DNA from: Onchidella celtica
Lineage: Eukaryota; Mollusca; Gastropoda; Systellommatophora; Onchidiidae
Direction of reading: 5' to 3'
Assembly: GCA_963931925.1 (NCBI GenBank)
Contig: OZ007583.1
Span: 14,263,117-14,327,116, forward strand
Length of the DNA stretch: 64,000 nucleotides
The notes beneath the pieces were generated by a model that saw nothing but the letters and a program-made list of their open reading frames with translations, was not told where the DNA came from and ran no database searches. Both the position numbers and the translations under genes were made by a program. This document shows positions 48,820-60,170 of this stretch, piece by piece. The stretch's first letter is position 1. Each line of letters opens with the position of its first letter.

Positions 48820-48994
48820 AAGCTGTGTTCTCATGTGTACGGAAACGGAAACGGCAAACAATCCATCGTACAGTAAAAAGAAAGAGTGTTTCCATGTGTA
48901 CGGAAACGGCGTGCGGAAACAGTATTTCTATTTCACAACTTGACGGGTTTTTGACGTTTCCCTTGCCGTTTCCGTACACATGAGAACCCAGCTT
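48820..48994. mobile_element. MITE with 29-bp terminal inverted repeats
   Basis: Left end AAGCTGTGTTCTCATGTGTA (continuing CGGAAACGG) and right end 48966-48994 are inverted copies with one mismatch by eye. A third copy of the core, CATGTGTACGGAAACGG, lies inside near 48893. About 175 bp, no coding capacity. The target duplication may be TAA/TTA but is palindromic and thus uncertain. Confidence 0.7.
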
Positions 48995-49330
48995 AAGTCC
49001 GTTCACAATATAGCCGTCGACATAATTATTTCCACTGGCCGGAAAGTTTGGGGACCTGTTTATGAAGAGTTGAGAAGGACATGGTATGAGGGAGAAAAGG
49101 GCACATAATAATTATGTACTGGTGTTCTTAGCTGTTCTGTCAGTGGGGCAGGACTGTGTTACAGCCATTATGCATTTAAAATACGATAAAGTTGTCGAAG
49201 ACATCTACTTAATAAAATCAAAACCTGTTGCAGTTGATCTATAATTCAAGATTGATTTGATCCAAGTGAGCGCCCAATCTGCCTTACTGTAGGGTTAAAA
49301 CGTATGTAAGACTTTACTACTTCATCAGTT
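48995..49330. other. Unassigned intronic sequence
   Basis: No feature recognised. Confidence 0.4.
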
Positions 49331-49337
49331 CTCTCCT

Positions 49338-49395
<58 letters not shown>

Positions 49396-49557
49396 TCACT
49401 CTCTCTCTGTCTCTCTCTCTGTGTCTCTCTCTGCCCCTTTCTGTGTCTCTCTCTCCAACTCTCTCCCTCGCTCTCTGTATCTCTCTGTGTCTCTCGCTGT
49501 CTCTCTCCAACACCCTCTCTCTCTGTGAGTCTCTATCTCTCTTTGTCTTTGTCCCTA

Positions 49558-49591
<34 letters not shown>

Positions 49592-49640
49592 TGTGCCTCT
49601 CTCTCTCTCTTTCTTTCTCTCTGACTCTCTCTGTGTCGTT
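49331..49640. repeat. CT/CA microsatellite cluster
   Basis: CT runs, a (CA)n run at about 49349-49394 and a (GT)n run at about 49575-49593. The frames over it are low-complexity artefacts. Confidence 0.95.
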
Positions 49641-49784
49641 TCCCCCCTTATTTCAAGTCACTCTGTCAAAGTATATACTCCAACAAAATTGGTTTAATTG
49701 TATGTCTGTTTATTTTCTGTGTTGATTTCCAATGTTACATTGCCTCAATATATATGATCTTTCATTCTCAATTCCTGTATTCAG

Positions 49785-50644
49785 CTGACTTTGTCCAGAT
49801 ACAAGGCAATCCTGAGATGTTCAACCCAGGACTGACCAAAACAATGACACTCAGATGTTCTATTCATCGTGACCAGCCTCCAGGAAACAGTGGACAGTCA
49901 GATCTTTCAAGGCGTGTCTCGTCCAATATCGACATTAAAAAGGTCGTATCTATGGCTATAACTCGAATCCGGGGTGTCAAGTCGAAGCCCGAAATTGTGG
50001 CTAACGTGTCATCGCTTTACCCGACAAAATCTAACCTCGACAGCAAGTATATAGAAGGGGCAATCGAAGATGAAGGCTCCAACTCAAAAGAGCTCGGCTA
50101 TATACAACTTAGGTGGGACCATCCTCTTGAAGAACAATCTGGAATTTACGTTTGCGACGTCAATGTTCTCAACTCCGATCTACATAGGCAAATGGTGTCT
50201 GTAGCAGTGAATATGAGCCAACGGAGTCAAACAATTGAGGATTTTGGTGTTAACTTGATGCAGCTGAAGAGCGACTTCAGAATGTATAAGAACAAGACAA
50301 GAATTCAATTAAATGAGGCCCATAAAGAGATTGCAGATTTGAGAAAAGTTACACAAAAACTGATTAGGATAGTTGGCGATGGGCGGGGTCAGATGCTGCA
50401 AAAAGGTGAAATGGTCTGCGATTTCTGTGGTTATAAAACTATAACTTTTCCTCAGACTTATAACAGTCCCCCTGAACTTGTCATAGGGATTAGTTACATA
50501 CATGTAGACGGAAGCAACGACTATGGTCCAGATGTTAAGCCCATTACCAGTGCCATAAAAACCACAGGTTTCAATGTGGCATGTTGTCACGTCAAATGCT
50601 CTACCTGCAAAATTGTATGGATAGCATTTGAAAAGTATTTGTAA
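49785..50644 (+). CDS. Ig + H-type lectin protein, paralogue 2: main exon
   Basis: Joined to the exon at 36646 this gives a 308-residue secreted protein. Ig-like domain about residues 24-165: first Cys at 47 (MTLRCSIHR), second at 146 (GIYVCDVNVL), preceded by LGYIQLRWDHPLEEQSG, the pattern of gastropod FREP/VIgL Ig domains. Heptad-like charged helix about 172-218, likely oligomerising. H-type lectin domain about 231-308: ITFPQTYNSPPELVIGISYI, TTGFNVACC, and the terminal KIVWIAF; this family binds N-acetylgalactosamine-type glycans in snail agglutinins and discoidin. Extra paired cysteines (CDFC, CCxxxCxxC) are shared in part with paralogue 1. Frame open throughout; TAA at 50642-50644. The acceptor at 49784 fixes the start, as the upstream ATG at 49754 is intronic. 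Role in pathogen recognition is inferred from domain relatives. Confidence 0.85.
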
Positions 50645-50795
50645 GGATATCCTTTGAAACGTGAGCTGCGTATCTCACCATTTCTCGTTTGCCTAAGGCA
50701 CTACATACAACAAATGTTCTCATGTTACCACACAAAAAGATAACAAAATATAATAATGAAGTTTAAATGCTAACGTTTCTGCCCCCTCCCCTCTC

Positions 50796-50846
<51 letters not shown>

Positions 50847-51490
50847 GTGTCTCAATAGGCTTCTTTACTTCTTTTTTTTTGTCAAATTTATGTTTACGAA
50901 TCGTCTGAACTGAAGTGCAGAAAGGTTTGGTTTATCATGCATTTTGTTTTTTCAAGAGAACGGTGCTTACATTTAATTAATGCTTAAAAGGTATGGAGCC
51001 GTTCTAGTAGGTACATTTGAGCAAATGGTAATAAACGATAGTATGAAGCATCAAGATGTGGTCCTTCTTTGTTACTTTTTTTTTTAACATACTTTCCTGT
51101 ATTGTCACTTTATTTACCTGAACATTTGGACCGACACACAAGCAGATCCACACCAAGCACAAAGGCCAATGTTCCCGAATATCATTGTTCCTGTCTCACC
51201 AGCTTCATTCCACTGTCTGATAATTACAATACATTAAAACTGCGATTTTATCATAAACATCTGAATGTTTCATACACAAAAGGGAATACCATCTCGAGAA
51301 CGGAACTCTTTGGGTGACTATTAATATAATAATATTAATATGGGTAAGAGTGAGAAATGAGCATTACATTCATTATAATGTATAGACACGCCATGGTCCA
51401 CTGGGGGAGCCTTTAATGTGTGTGAAATTGGGACGGTTCCTCTTGGATCCATATATGGAAAGAGGATAAAAGGCCCTTCTGTGAACATGC
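50645..51490 (+). other. 3' UTR and flank of lectin paralogue 2
   Basis: Colinear with 4569-5360. Homology stops after CCCTTCTGTGAAC at about 51488. Confidence 0.75.
50787..50848. repeat. (CT)n microsatellite in the 3' UTR of paralogue 2
   Basis: Same position relative to the stop codon as the tract after paralogue 1, so it predates the duplication. Confidence 0.9.
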
Positions 51491-53379
51491 CGTGGTGTAC
51501 TACTTATTTAAGCCTAAGGGGTGTTTCTCTAAAAGCCCAAGCTCGTTGGAAAGAAAGACCTAAGTAATAGCGTAAAGAATAGAATGTCATCTGACAGGTC
51601 AATGCTTTTGTTTCAAGTTTTTGTTTGGATAACTTTGCCATACGACATGAAGGTAAATGTGCTACTCTTTATAAAAGATGCTTAAGTAGAAAGTCACTGT
51701 GCGTCCCCTGCAGTTCCAATAAGTCAGACAAGCGACCTCAAGAAGGCGTCGACCAGTAACAGAAGAAGAATGCTAATTATGTTACAATGTTATTATTGTG
51801 GATAACTGTGTGAGCTGTAACGGGCTAAAAAGCCCTGTAAGTAGAAAGTCGTGGGGTCCTTCAACTTTATTACATGTAACTGCATAAGTTCACATGATGC
51901 AAATTCCGCCCCTACCCCGACCCCAAGTGTGTTCCGACTCACGACTGTGCTATATTCCGTTCCACCCTATAACTTATGGCTATTTCTCCCACTCGGCATT
52001 TTTAATAAAACAAAACAAAAAAAGGTCAAATTAAATTTTCTCGAACTTGTACTTTGACCAGTAATTTGTGAACTAGTTTCTTACTTATGGATCAATTGGT
52101 ATAAAATTTGCCTGAGAGCACGTTTAAAGAAATCAAAAAATTCATACAGAAGGAAATTATTTGTTTGTCTTCTCAATTTTCTTGTAGTTATTTTTTTTTT
52201 CTTTTTTTTTTTTTGCATAGAAAATAGGGGGAAATGGAATTTCGCTACATACCATTTTCCAAAACGTGTAACCTAAGATCTGTACAAGATATCAAAATTC
52301 CCTTCTGCATACAGTTTTACATTGGATTGAAAATGACATAAATTAAAAGAAGTTTGAAAGAAATAGAAAACGTTGACGAAGCCTTTCGGTATTAACGTTG
52401 ACACTTTTGGCCTGAACATCCAGGATGACGGCATTTCCGTGACGAGCGTAATAAAATGATTGTTTTACATTTTTTTCTCTATTAATTCAGACATTCTGAA
52501 TTCGATTATGATATTGCGACACTACCTGATTCCAGAAAATCATTGAAAGGCTTCAGAGGGTAAATTTTGTCGACTTGGTGTTTTCAGTGTTTTTTTTTAA
52601 AGTTTGATCTCTTTACTATTCCTTTTCCAAACAATAATCCTGTCTGGGAAGGGTAAATGCCCCAAAAGTGGCTTGGAATTGAGTGACCATCAATAATTAT
52701 GATGAAAAGTTGAAACTTTACTAACGTTTGTCTCAAAACTGCGGCTGTGTCATTTGCTTCTTTTACAGGCCATATCTTCTCCGCTAATTAAATGACAGGA
52801 ATATGTTTTTACCAAACGAAAGGGCTTTGAATAACCTATATGGTGATACGATTATCTCCATACCACCCAAATTTTGCCGATGACTACCTAATTGTCTATT
52901 TCTTATCATAACAGACATCCTGTTCAAGACCGCCGCCCCCCAAAGGGCAGTAACACACTATCTACTTATAGAAATGAGATGAGACTTTGTTTGTATACTC
53001 ACTAATAAATGATTATTTTATGAGATGGCACAGAAATCTAAATTCAACAATTCTGACATAGTCCCATTTTCTGAGATCGCCTTATTTATAATAATGTTCC
53101 GTACACTCAGTTGGTTTAATACAGTTTCCAAAAGACATAGCCCCATCCACTTCTTGAAATCAAATGACTATTTCAAAATGTGAGAGTCAGAGATGTCGGA
53201 TCCAGAATGATTTCACACAAACCATGACAATACGCATTTCTTTACCCGAGGGAAATCGCAACTGAGCGTTACTGTAACCTGTCAGAAAAAGTAAACTCTG
53301 TAACTGATGACAAGCATCGACAAGTCCTGTTATATAATATGTAAGCTGATAATTACAGATGGGAGAACACCACATAGTA
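51491..53379. other. Unassigned sequence
   Basis: About 1.9 kb, AT-rich, with poly-T runs near 52190-52215. The first 50 bp resemble 7511-7560. No gene recognised. Confidence 0.4.
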
Positions 53380-55403
53380 AAATATTATAACAAAAGCAAT
53401 AAATGACATTCTAACCACACAGAGAATACCTGAATCATGGCAGTAAGCAAAGACCATAATTCCACATTAAAAAAGGGAACGGAAAAGATATAAGAAATTA
53501 TAAACCATCTATTGTAAGGGCCCGTTCAAAGAACAAGTTGCATACAACATGCACAATCAGCACACAGATTATGTAGATCTAGGAAGAAAACAACTCACAA
53601 CTGGCACAGTAACACCCGCATGGCCCGGACCGTGCATAAGGCAGACGGCACAGAAACTCATGCCTTCAAACTTTGAAACGCAACCAGAATTTTTAAAGTC
53701 GAAACAAAACAAAGGCAGGAGGGAGGCAACCATTGTTGAGGAGCAAGCATTATTCGATGACGTACTCTCTCTCTCTCTCTTACAATAATAGTAGTAATCT
53801 GCAGTCCTGCTTCAGAACTCATGCGCGCCAGGACACTACGCACCAAGCTTAATTTTTATGACATGCACGGTACTAAACTCGAAACAAAACAAAGGCAGGA
53901 GGGAGGCCATCATTGTTGGGGAGAAAGCATTATTTGATATTTTTAGGCCTATTTTCATTTATTACAAAATGACGATACTTCGCTTTTATTGTCAAAGGAA
54001 TAGACATGGTAGCAAAAAAAAAAATTATCTTTCACGTGTAATTTTTTCAGGTCTGGGCATTTCTTCCTGGCAGCAGTGAATTTTTTTTCCTTGCTTGTTA
54101 TATAGAAGAAGATAAGCCCTCTATCACACACATAAACTCTTTACCAAAGTATTACAAAATAGAATGGAGAAAGTGCTAGACGAGAACCAACCGAGAGAAC
54201 AAGCTGGCTTCAGAAAGAGTTACTCAACAACAGATCATCCACAGGCTCTTAACCAAGTAATACAAAAAAGGTAAAGAATATAATTTACCGCTGTGTGCGG
54301 GCTCTATCGACCACGAAAAAAGATTTCGTTTAGTTGAACACAATGCAATCTTTGAAGCCCTCGGAAAGATCAATAATAACGAAGTCTATATAGAAATAAT
54401 GCAAAAAATATATAAAGAAGCCTATGCCAGAATACACATGGAAAATCATAAATAAGAAAGGTGTGCCAAGAAAGGGGAGTGAGCAGGGAAACCCCACATC
54501 GCCGACAATATTTTCTGCAACAATCGAAGAAATATTTAAACAGTCACGTTTAGAAAAGTATAATTATTGATAGTGCAAGACCTGAGATTTGCAAACGGTC
54601 TCGTACCCTGCAAAGATGAAGTATACAAAATGGAAACCAATCTCAACATGCTAAAGAAGGTCGGCCCGGAGACAAAACTAAATACATCACAAACTACCAG
54701 ACAGAAGAAAAGGTTAAAATTGAAAACAAAGTCATCGAAAAAAAGTCATGGAGTTTAAATACTTAGGCTAGATAGTGAATATGGAACACAACAAAATAAT
54801 TGAATAAGAGCAGCATGGAGTAGTTTTGGAAAACAAATAAAACAAAAACAAAACAAAAAAATATATTCCTGAATTCCAAACGGCCAAAGTCAATCAAGAA
54901 GCAAGTACTAAATCAATGCATTCTTCCAACGTTTACATAATTATGATTGTCAACATGGCCGATCACAAAACAGTTTAGAAATAAACTAAGAACTACCCAG
55001 AGGACAATGAGAAGAAAAATGCTTAACATCAAACTGCAAGATAGAATTCCCCACGCTGACAGTCGCAAACAAACAAAACTAAAAGAAGTAGTGGAATTCG
55101 TGCTACAGCAAAAGTGGAATTGGGCCGGACACGTGAGGAGGATGAATGACAATAGATGGACAAAACGCTGCACTGAATGGCAACCAAGGACAGGAGAAAG
55201 AACAAGAGGACGACCAGGAAGAAGATGGAAGGACGACATTACACAGAGAGGAGGAACAACATGGATGAGGAAAATAAAAGGCAGAAGAGAATGGAAAGTA
55301 TTGTCGGAGGGGGGGGGGGGGCTACATCCTGCAGTGGGTGGACAACGCCTAAAAGAAGAAAAAGACGACGACGACGAGAAAGAAGAAGAATAAGAAGAAG
55401 CTA
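53380..55403 (+). pseudogene. Decayed LINE reverse transcriptase with an insertion
   Basis: RT signatures appear in shifting frames: RIPESW with RNYKP near 53430-53505; then, after an insertion, KLFTKVLQNRMEKVL and QAGFRKSYSTTDH near 54140-54235; SIDHEKRF (motif A) near 54306; EQGNPTSPTIFSATIEEIFK (motif B) near 54483; and the tail NWAGHVRRMNDNRWTKRCTE with RGRPGRRWKDDI near 55117-55240. Many stops and frameshifts. The last part (54947-55393) is the longest intact frame. An old dead copy of an endonuclease-RT LINE; its endonuclease is not visible. Confidence 0.75.
53516..54117. mobile_element. Unclassified insertion within the decayed LINE
   Basis: About 600 bp separating two adjacent RT blocks. 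AAACCATCTAT before it and AAGCCCTCTAT at its end may be a diverged target duplication. Inside, a block of about 60 bp starting CGAAACAAAACAAAGGCAGG is present twice, near 53700 and 53879, about 180 bp apart. No coding motif. Confidence 0.5.
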
Positions 55404-55764
55404 ATAATTAATACAATATGTTTATTATCCTTCAAGTCACAAACTTCTTCCTAGTGGGACCAGGTGATTAACTTCATGGTACGGTACGTTTTATCTGTAT
55501 TTGCGACGGCCAAATTCAATGATTCTTCAGAACGTTCTGTTGGCTTTTCTAAAGAAAACAAGGAAAATGTTGTGTATTGAATGGATTTCAAATGAGGGAA
55601 ATTAAATAATTATACATTATGATAGGGAACTGTATGAACTACCCGATGGTAGCGTTCAATATTGAAAATGGGCAATAGATGGGGTATAATGAATTGGTGA
55701 CATTTACGGATGACATGAAAATAATGAAAAAGCCTCTGCTTTGCGATCAATATGTAAACATTCC
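55404..55764. other. Unassigned sequence
   Basis: No gene. Possibly part of the third lectin flank copy, but the match is too weak to claim. Confidence 0.3.
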
Positions 55765-56960
55765 AGGACCGACAAGATGGGCTCTTGTTGTGACTGAAAA
55801 TGAGACATTTTCCCTGTTATCCGGTTATGAGAAGAGTATAAAAAGCCGTATTCTGCACAATCTCTCCTTTGAAAAGAAAATCACAGATATTGCCAGGTTG
55901 TTCTCTGGAGGCCAAGAAGGCAAGTAGGATAAAGCACCTAGTCTTCTCCGATGGCCCTTGTGCACATTGTTCACGTTAAAAATACCTTGGCAGTTGGCAG
56001 TTGAAAAGAACAGGCCTAGCAAACCAAATGACCTGGCAAAATTAAAAATAAAACACATCCTTAACCCCCCCCCCCTCCAGGGATCAAACAAGTAAACCAA
56101 CTGCAAATACAAATATAACAATAAAGGGACAAGCAAACAAGAAAAAAATAAAGAAAGAGAAAGCTTCATGCGCCAGGGCCAGAGATCCTCGGAAAACAAA
56201 GACCTCAAAACAAGAGAACAAAACTTGTAGTTAGTGTTCCTTGCTTTTAATATACTGAGAGAATAATAGAAGAACATTACAAATACCACTGAATATCAGT
56301 GAGAGTATTCTTATATAAATCAACTAGCATAGACTCAGAAAAATCGTAAATTCTGACAGCTTTAATGACCACAAAAAAAGAGTTCACCACATGTGCCAAG
56401 TTCATAAATTAGACCGAACCCAGGACACATCTAACTGAATCCAGCACTGAGATGAAGCTGTGACGTTCCCCTTTAGTTTTATGAAAAGTTAATCGATGAA
56501 TTAACAAGCGTACTAACATTAACTTTTGTATAAATCATTTTGAAAAGAAATGCATGGAGGAATATTTCTATCATTGGAAGCGAGCAACTGCATAACATAA
56601 CCTTTTCTCAAACACATTTTTCTATGATCCTTGTCCAGGCATGGTGTAATGGTTTTACTTCAGTCCCTACTGATACCCATATCTTTGTTGGCACACGGTA
56701 CTGCTTCGAAGATGAATCTATAGTCCTTGATAGAAAAAGAAAACAAACAAAAAACAAGAGAGTATTGTACATATATAACATTATGTGCTGAATTCCAGAC
56801 CACAAAATTATATTCAAGTGCACAGGAACATACATTGATAATAGTATAGGTGTCTGAAATAATAAGGAACCCTTCAAGTATTCTTTTGGGAGTCACACAA
56901 ATAGTATGAAAACTTTTACACTAAAAACGGATACTAAGTGACTTAGATGAGTGATAAATT
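55765..56960 (+). repeat. Third copy of the lectin-gene downstream flank
   Basis: Colinear with 5285-5960: GGGCTCTTGTTGTG...TGAAAATG and AGAGTATAAAAAGCC against GCGCTCTTATTGTGTGTGAAATTG and AGAGGATAAAAGGCC; then the CCAGGTTGTT block; then, after about 550 bp of unmatched sequence, the TCATTTTGAAAAGAAATGC block. An 82-codon frame at 55679-55927 falls in this non-coding homology and is not counted as a gene. No Ig or lectin coding sequence was found upstream of it, where the decayed LINE sits. Confidence 0.6.
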
Positions 56961-59759
56961 AGATGATTAAAACAATATTAGAGGAGACAGCTTATGTCAA
57001 CCATTCAAAGCTTCATTGTATGTGGTGTAACAGAAGGGGGTGGAAATCAACAGGATAAATAATTTATAAAATCATGAACACCATTATAATGAAAGGCAAA
57101 ATAAATAATTATGTGTGGATATGCATCTATAGGTGAACTATTTTGTACTTTGGCTGTGAAACAAAAATGTTGTGTTACCTTAAATGAACGTTCACATGCC
57201 CCGTTCCATCGGAATAACAGATCACAAAAATGTAAAGTGAATAACTATCCAAAATAAACAGAGAATGAAATGATTTCTGCCATGAGCGGAAATGCACAGC
57301 CTAAACTAACATAAAACCAAACACACCATCATAAAGAAAGTTAAATTACTATCTGCTAATGTGCATGAATGGGAGAACCATCCCCTCGGTATCCCAGTGT
57401 CAATCTGGCGTAGACTCCTAGAGTATTTCCGCAAAGCTGACAAATACTACCGTGTTTTCGCGGTGACTTGCGACGATTTGTGCTCTACGTCATGAATACC
57501 TGAGCAATCCCAGTAAGGAGCAGAAGGTAGACCTGTACTACGCATGCACTGTGCGCCTTTGCTTGATGCACATTAAAAATGAAGCGCTACCATTTTGAAT
57601 CAGCAAAAAACAATAAAAGATCAAAGGCCTTAGGCCTGGGAGAAAGATCACAGAAATGGAGATGGCACTGAACCCATTATTGTGGGGCTACTCATGGACT
57701 GTATTATTCGAGTATTATTTCCCATCACTATCAAGGAAATCACTTATCTGCATACACTTTGTTCATAAAAAGCACAAAATCTTGTCCTACATATTATAAT
57801 GCTTTATCTTGGTAAATAGAGACTTACTTGGCATTAACTTGTCCTCATTAGACCCAGATCTTTTCCTCTAGCATTTTCATATGTAATAAAAAAAATAATG
57901 ATATGTCTTTCGACCTGTCAACAGGACAGTCTGAGAAGAGTAATAGTTTACGAGACACTGAAGGATTCTTCCAAGCACTAAGTAGCAGCTTCAACTGTTG
58001 CAGTTCTAGAGCTTCTTTTTATTAATTGCAAGAGAAGGTTTTATGACCATAAACGGGTGCATAGGACCTTTAATTCTAATTTTAGTAAGAAGTACTACTG
58101 AAGTAGATATATTTTGTATAGTCTAGCCCAGCGAACATTCTTGTGTCAATCCGACATAGATTCGTAAAAGATTTCCATAGGATTGGCAGGATGAAAGTAG
58201 GAGCAAGTCAGCCTCATCAGACCGAAGTCGGTGGGATGTCGGAACCTGCAAATCCACATGGGAACGATGTCATCACTACACAAGTGCAAATTTGATGACA
58301 TTCCTATAGATCGGATTTCTGTCGGGTTGCTGGCTGGGACACTATCTTAGAGGAGAATCTTATAAAATGATGAGTCAAATTTATTTTAGAGCAACTGATA
58401 ACATTAAACAAAAGACGATGAATTGTAAGTCTACCCTATCCATAAAATGAAATTCAGTTTATTTAGAAATATACGCCTGTTTCAAATTCTTTTAAATAAT
58501 TGAAGAATTATGTAACACTGATTGCTTCTTCATTGCATTATTTACGTATTGAAAACAATTTTTTTTTTCAGGTATAGCTATGGACATTGAGCAGCGATAG
58601 CTACTCGAGCTGAAATTGTATGCTGCCCGGAGTACATGGACATTCTGGAAACGTGACAAGAATATCTAGAACTCAAAATTTAGAATAGTCCCCACGAACG
58701 CATCACCCAGCATCTTGGATTTGATAAAAATGGCATTCACTTCTTGTCTCAGGACAAGACTCGGCTCTCATGATTATAGGATAGTGAAGATATAAGGAAT
58801 CCATTCATTAGTATGTAGAAAATCGCATCGAAATCCTTCAGCTCTTTTTTCTTAGAAATGCATGTGTGACTTTTCCCAACTCTTGGACAAAATGGCTTGT
58901 ACAGGTGTTCTCGTCAACATCGCTTTTCAGCATTTGGTTTGCAAAGTGTTCACATTATAGTCTCTAAAATTTATTGGGCAAAATTATGCCTGGCAAAACA
59001 TGGAAATGCCTTGTTGTACATGTCTGCAGCAGATCAGAATAGAGAATAGATAACTTCGCTTTTCTCGAAACGTCTTTCAATAAAGGTCAGCAGCCTTTTT
59101 CTTGCAAGACGTTAGCTACATGTTTTATATGGAAGATTGATATCACAGAAAATATCCATTTATTCAAATTTCCAATGATTTATATTGTTCATGGTTTGTT
59201 TCTTCTTGTTATTAAACTGCCTTTATGACCAATAAAGATAATAATGCACAACAATGTTAAATAAAATAGAACAAAATTCCTTTATTTTTCGTAAAAAAAT
59301 ATAAAAGTTTATTTGTGATCAAGGTCTCTCAATATGGAGAGCGGCTTTCAAAGGACTAGCCCCACATCTCCTCTGCTGCTGTTTGCAACCAAGTACAAAT
59401 CGTTCGAGATGATGCATGCCCACAGTTTCCTCCGAACTGATTTCCTTTTCCTTGTTAGAGAGGACTACTGGTGTATTCTGAACGCCTGTTTGATTTTTTA
59501 AAAAGTTTTAAAAGTACAGAAATATGTATTTGGCGTTTTCTTTACACAATATACACGAAGTAACAGTGATTCCGTAATCATTGTTTTATTCTCTGTAACT
59601 CTCATCAGTAGTAATAAGAAGTATGCTACAAATAGAATCATGATGTTTCTTTTTCAGCTTAGTTTATTCCCAGTATGTGAAAACATTGTGTTGGCCTCTT
59701 GATGTGTGAAATCTTATAATTTATAAAACATAACTTTACTTATATTGTGTAGTAAATGT
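56961..59759. other. Unassigned sequence with a possible repeat pair
   Basis: No gene recognised in 2.8 kb. Segments at 57395-57455 and 58145-58205 resemble each other (TGTCAATC followed by TAGA and TATTTCC/GATTTCC). The second may be a MITE ending near 58340, with ends CCCAGC-GAAC and GTTGCTGGCTGGG only partly complementary. Confidence 0.35.
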
Positions 59760-60170
59760 TATAAGATAAGATAAGATAAGATAAATTTTATTCGTCCTTG
59801 TACAAGGAAATTTGTTTTGATCATTGAATACATAACAATACAGTTACAGAAGCAGAAAGTATGATACATAGCGCGCACACACACATATATACACACACAC
59901 TGATAAATTAACTAAATTAACAAAATTAACAGTGCACACAATATGCTTCCCTAACTAAAACACATTGACCTGACACGCAGGACATAATTCAACTGTGCAC
60001 AGATTACGATCAAGATGACGACATTATTGTAACATCCTAGTTGATGATGGAATAAACGATTTAAAGTAGCGCTCAGTTTTATCGTGTTGCTGGATCCCGT
60101 GGCTTCTTCGTGAGTCTTCTGCAGTGTACAGTTGTACTGTAGAGACACGCTGCCAACATCATCAAAACAT
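59760..60170 (-). mobile_element. LINE/SINE 3' end with AAGAT-type tail
   Basis: The plus strand begins with four to five ATAAG units followed by AAATTTTATTCGTCC and TTGTACAAGGAAATTTG. Read on the minus strand, a small hairpin (CCTTGTACAAGG) precedes a short (ATCTT)n tail. This is the common 3' end of L2/CR1-like LINEs and SINEs that share it. No RT coding sequence remains; the 65-codon frame at 59951-60148 has no motif. Confidence 0.5.

Larger units (their letters stand above)
36713..49784 (+). other. Inferred 13-kb intron filled with retrotransposons
   Basis: Between donor 36713 and acceptor 49784 lie (TATG)n arrays, three RLE-type LINE copies, one endonuclease-RT LINE, a large inverted repeat, a SINE-like sequence, a MITE and CT/CA microsatellites. 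All coding matches inside are to mobile elements. The acceptor is preceded by a pyrimidine-rich stretch (CTTTCATTCTCAATTCCTG). Confidence 0.6.

Noticed and set aside
55679-55927. 82-codon frame
   Set aside because: It lies in sequence homologous to the non-coding flank of the lectin genes and has no counterpart frame there.
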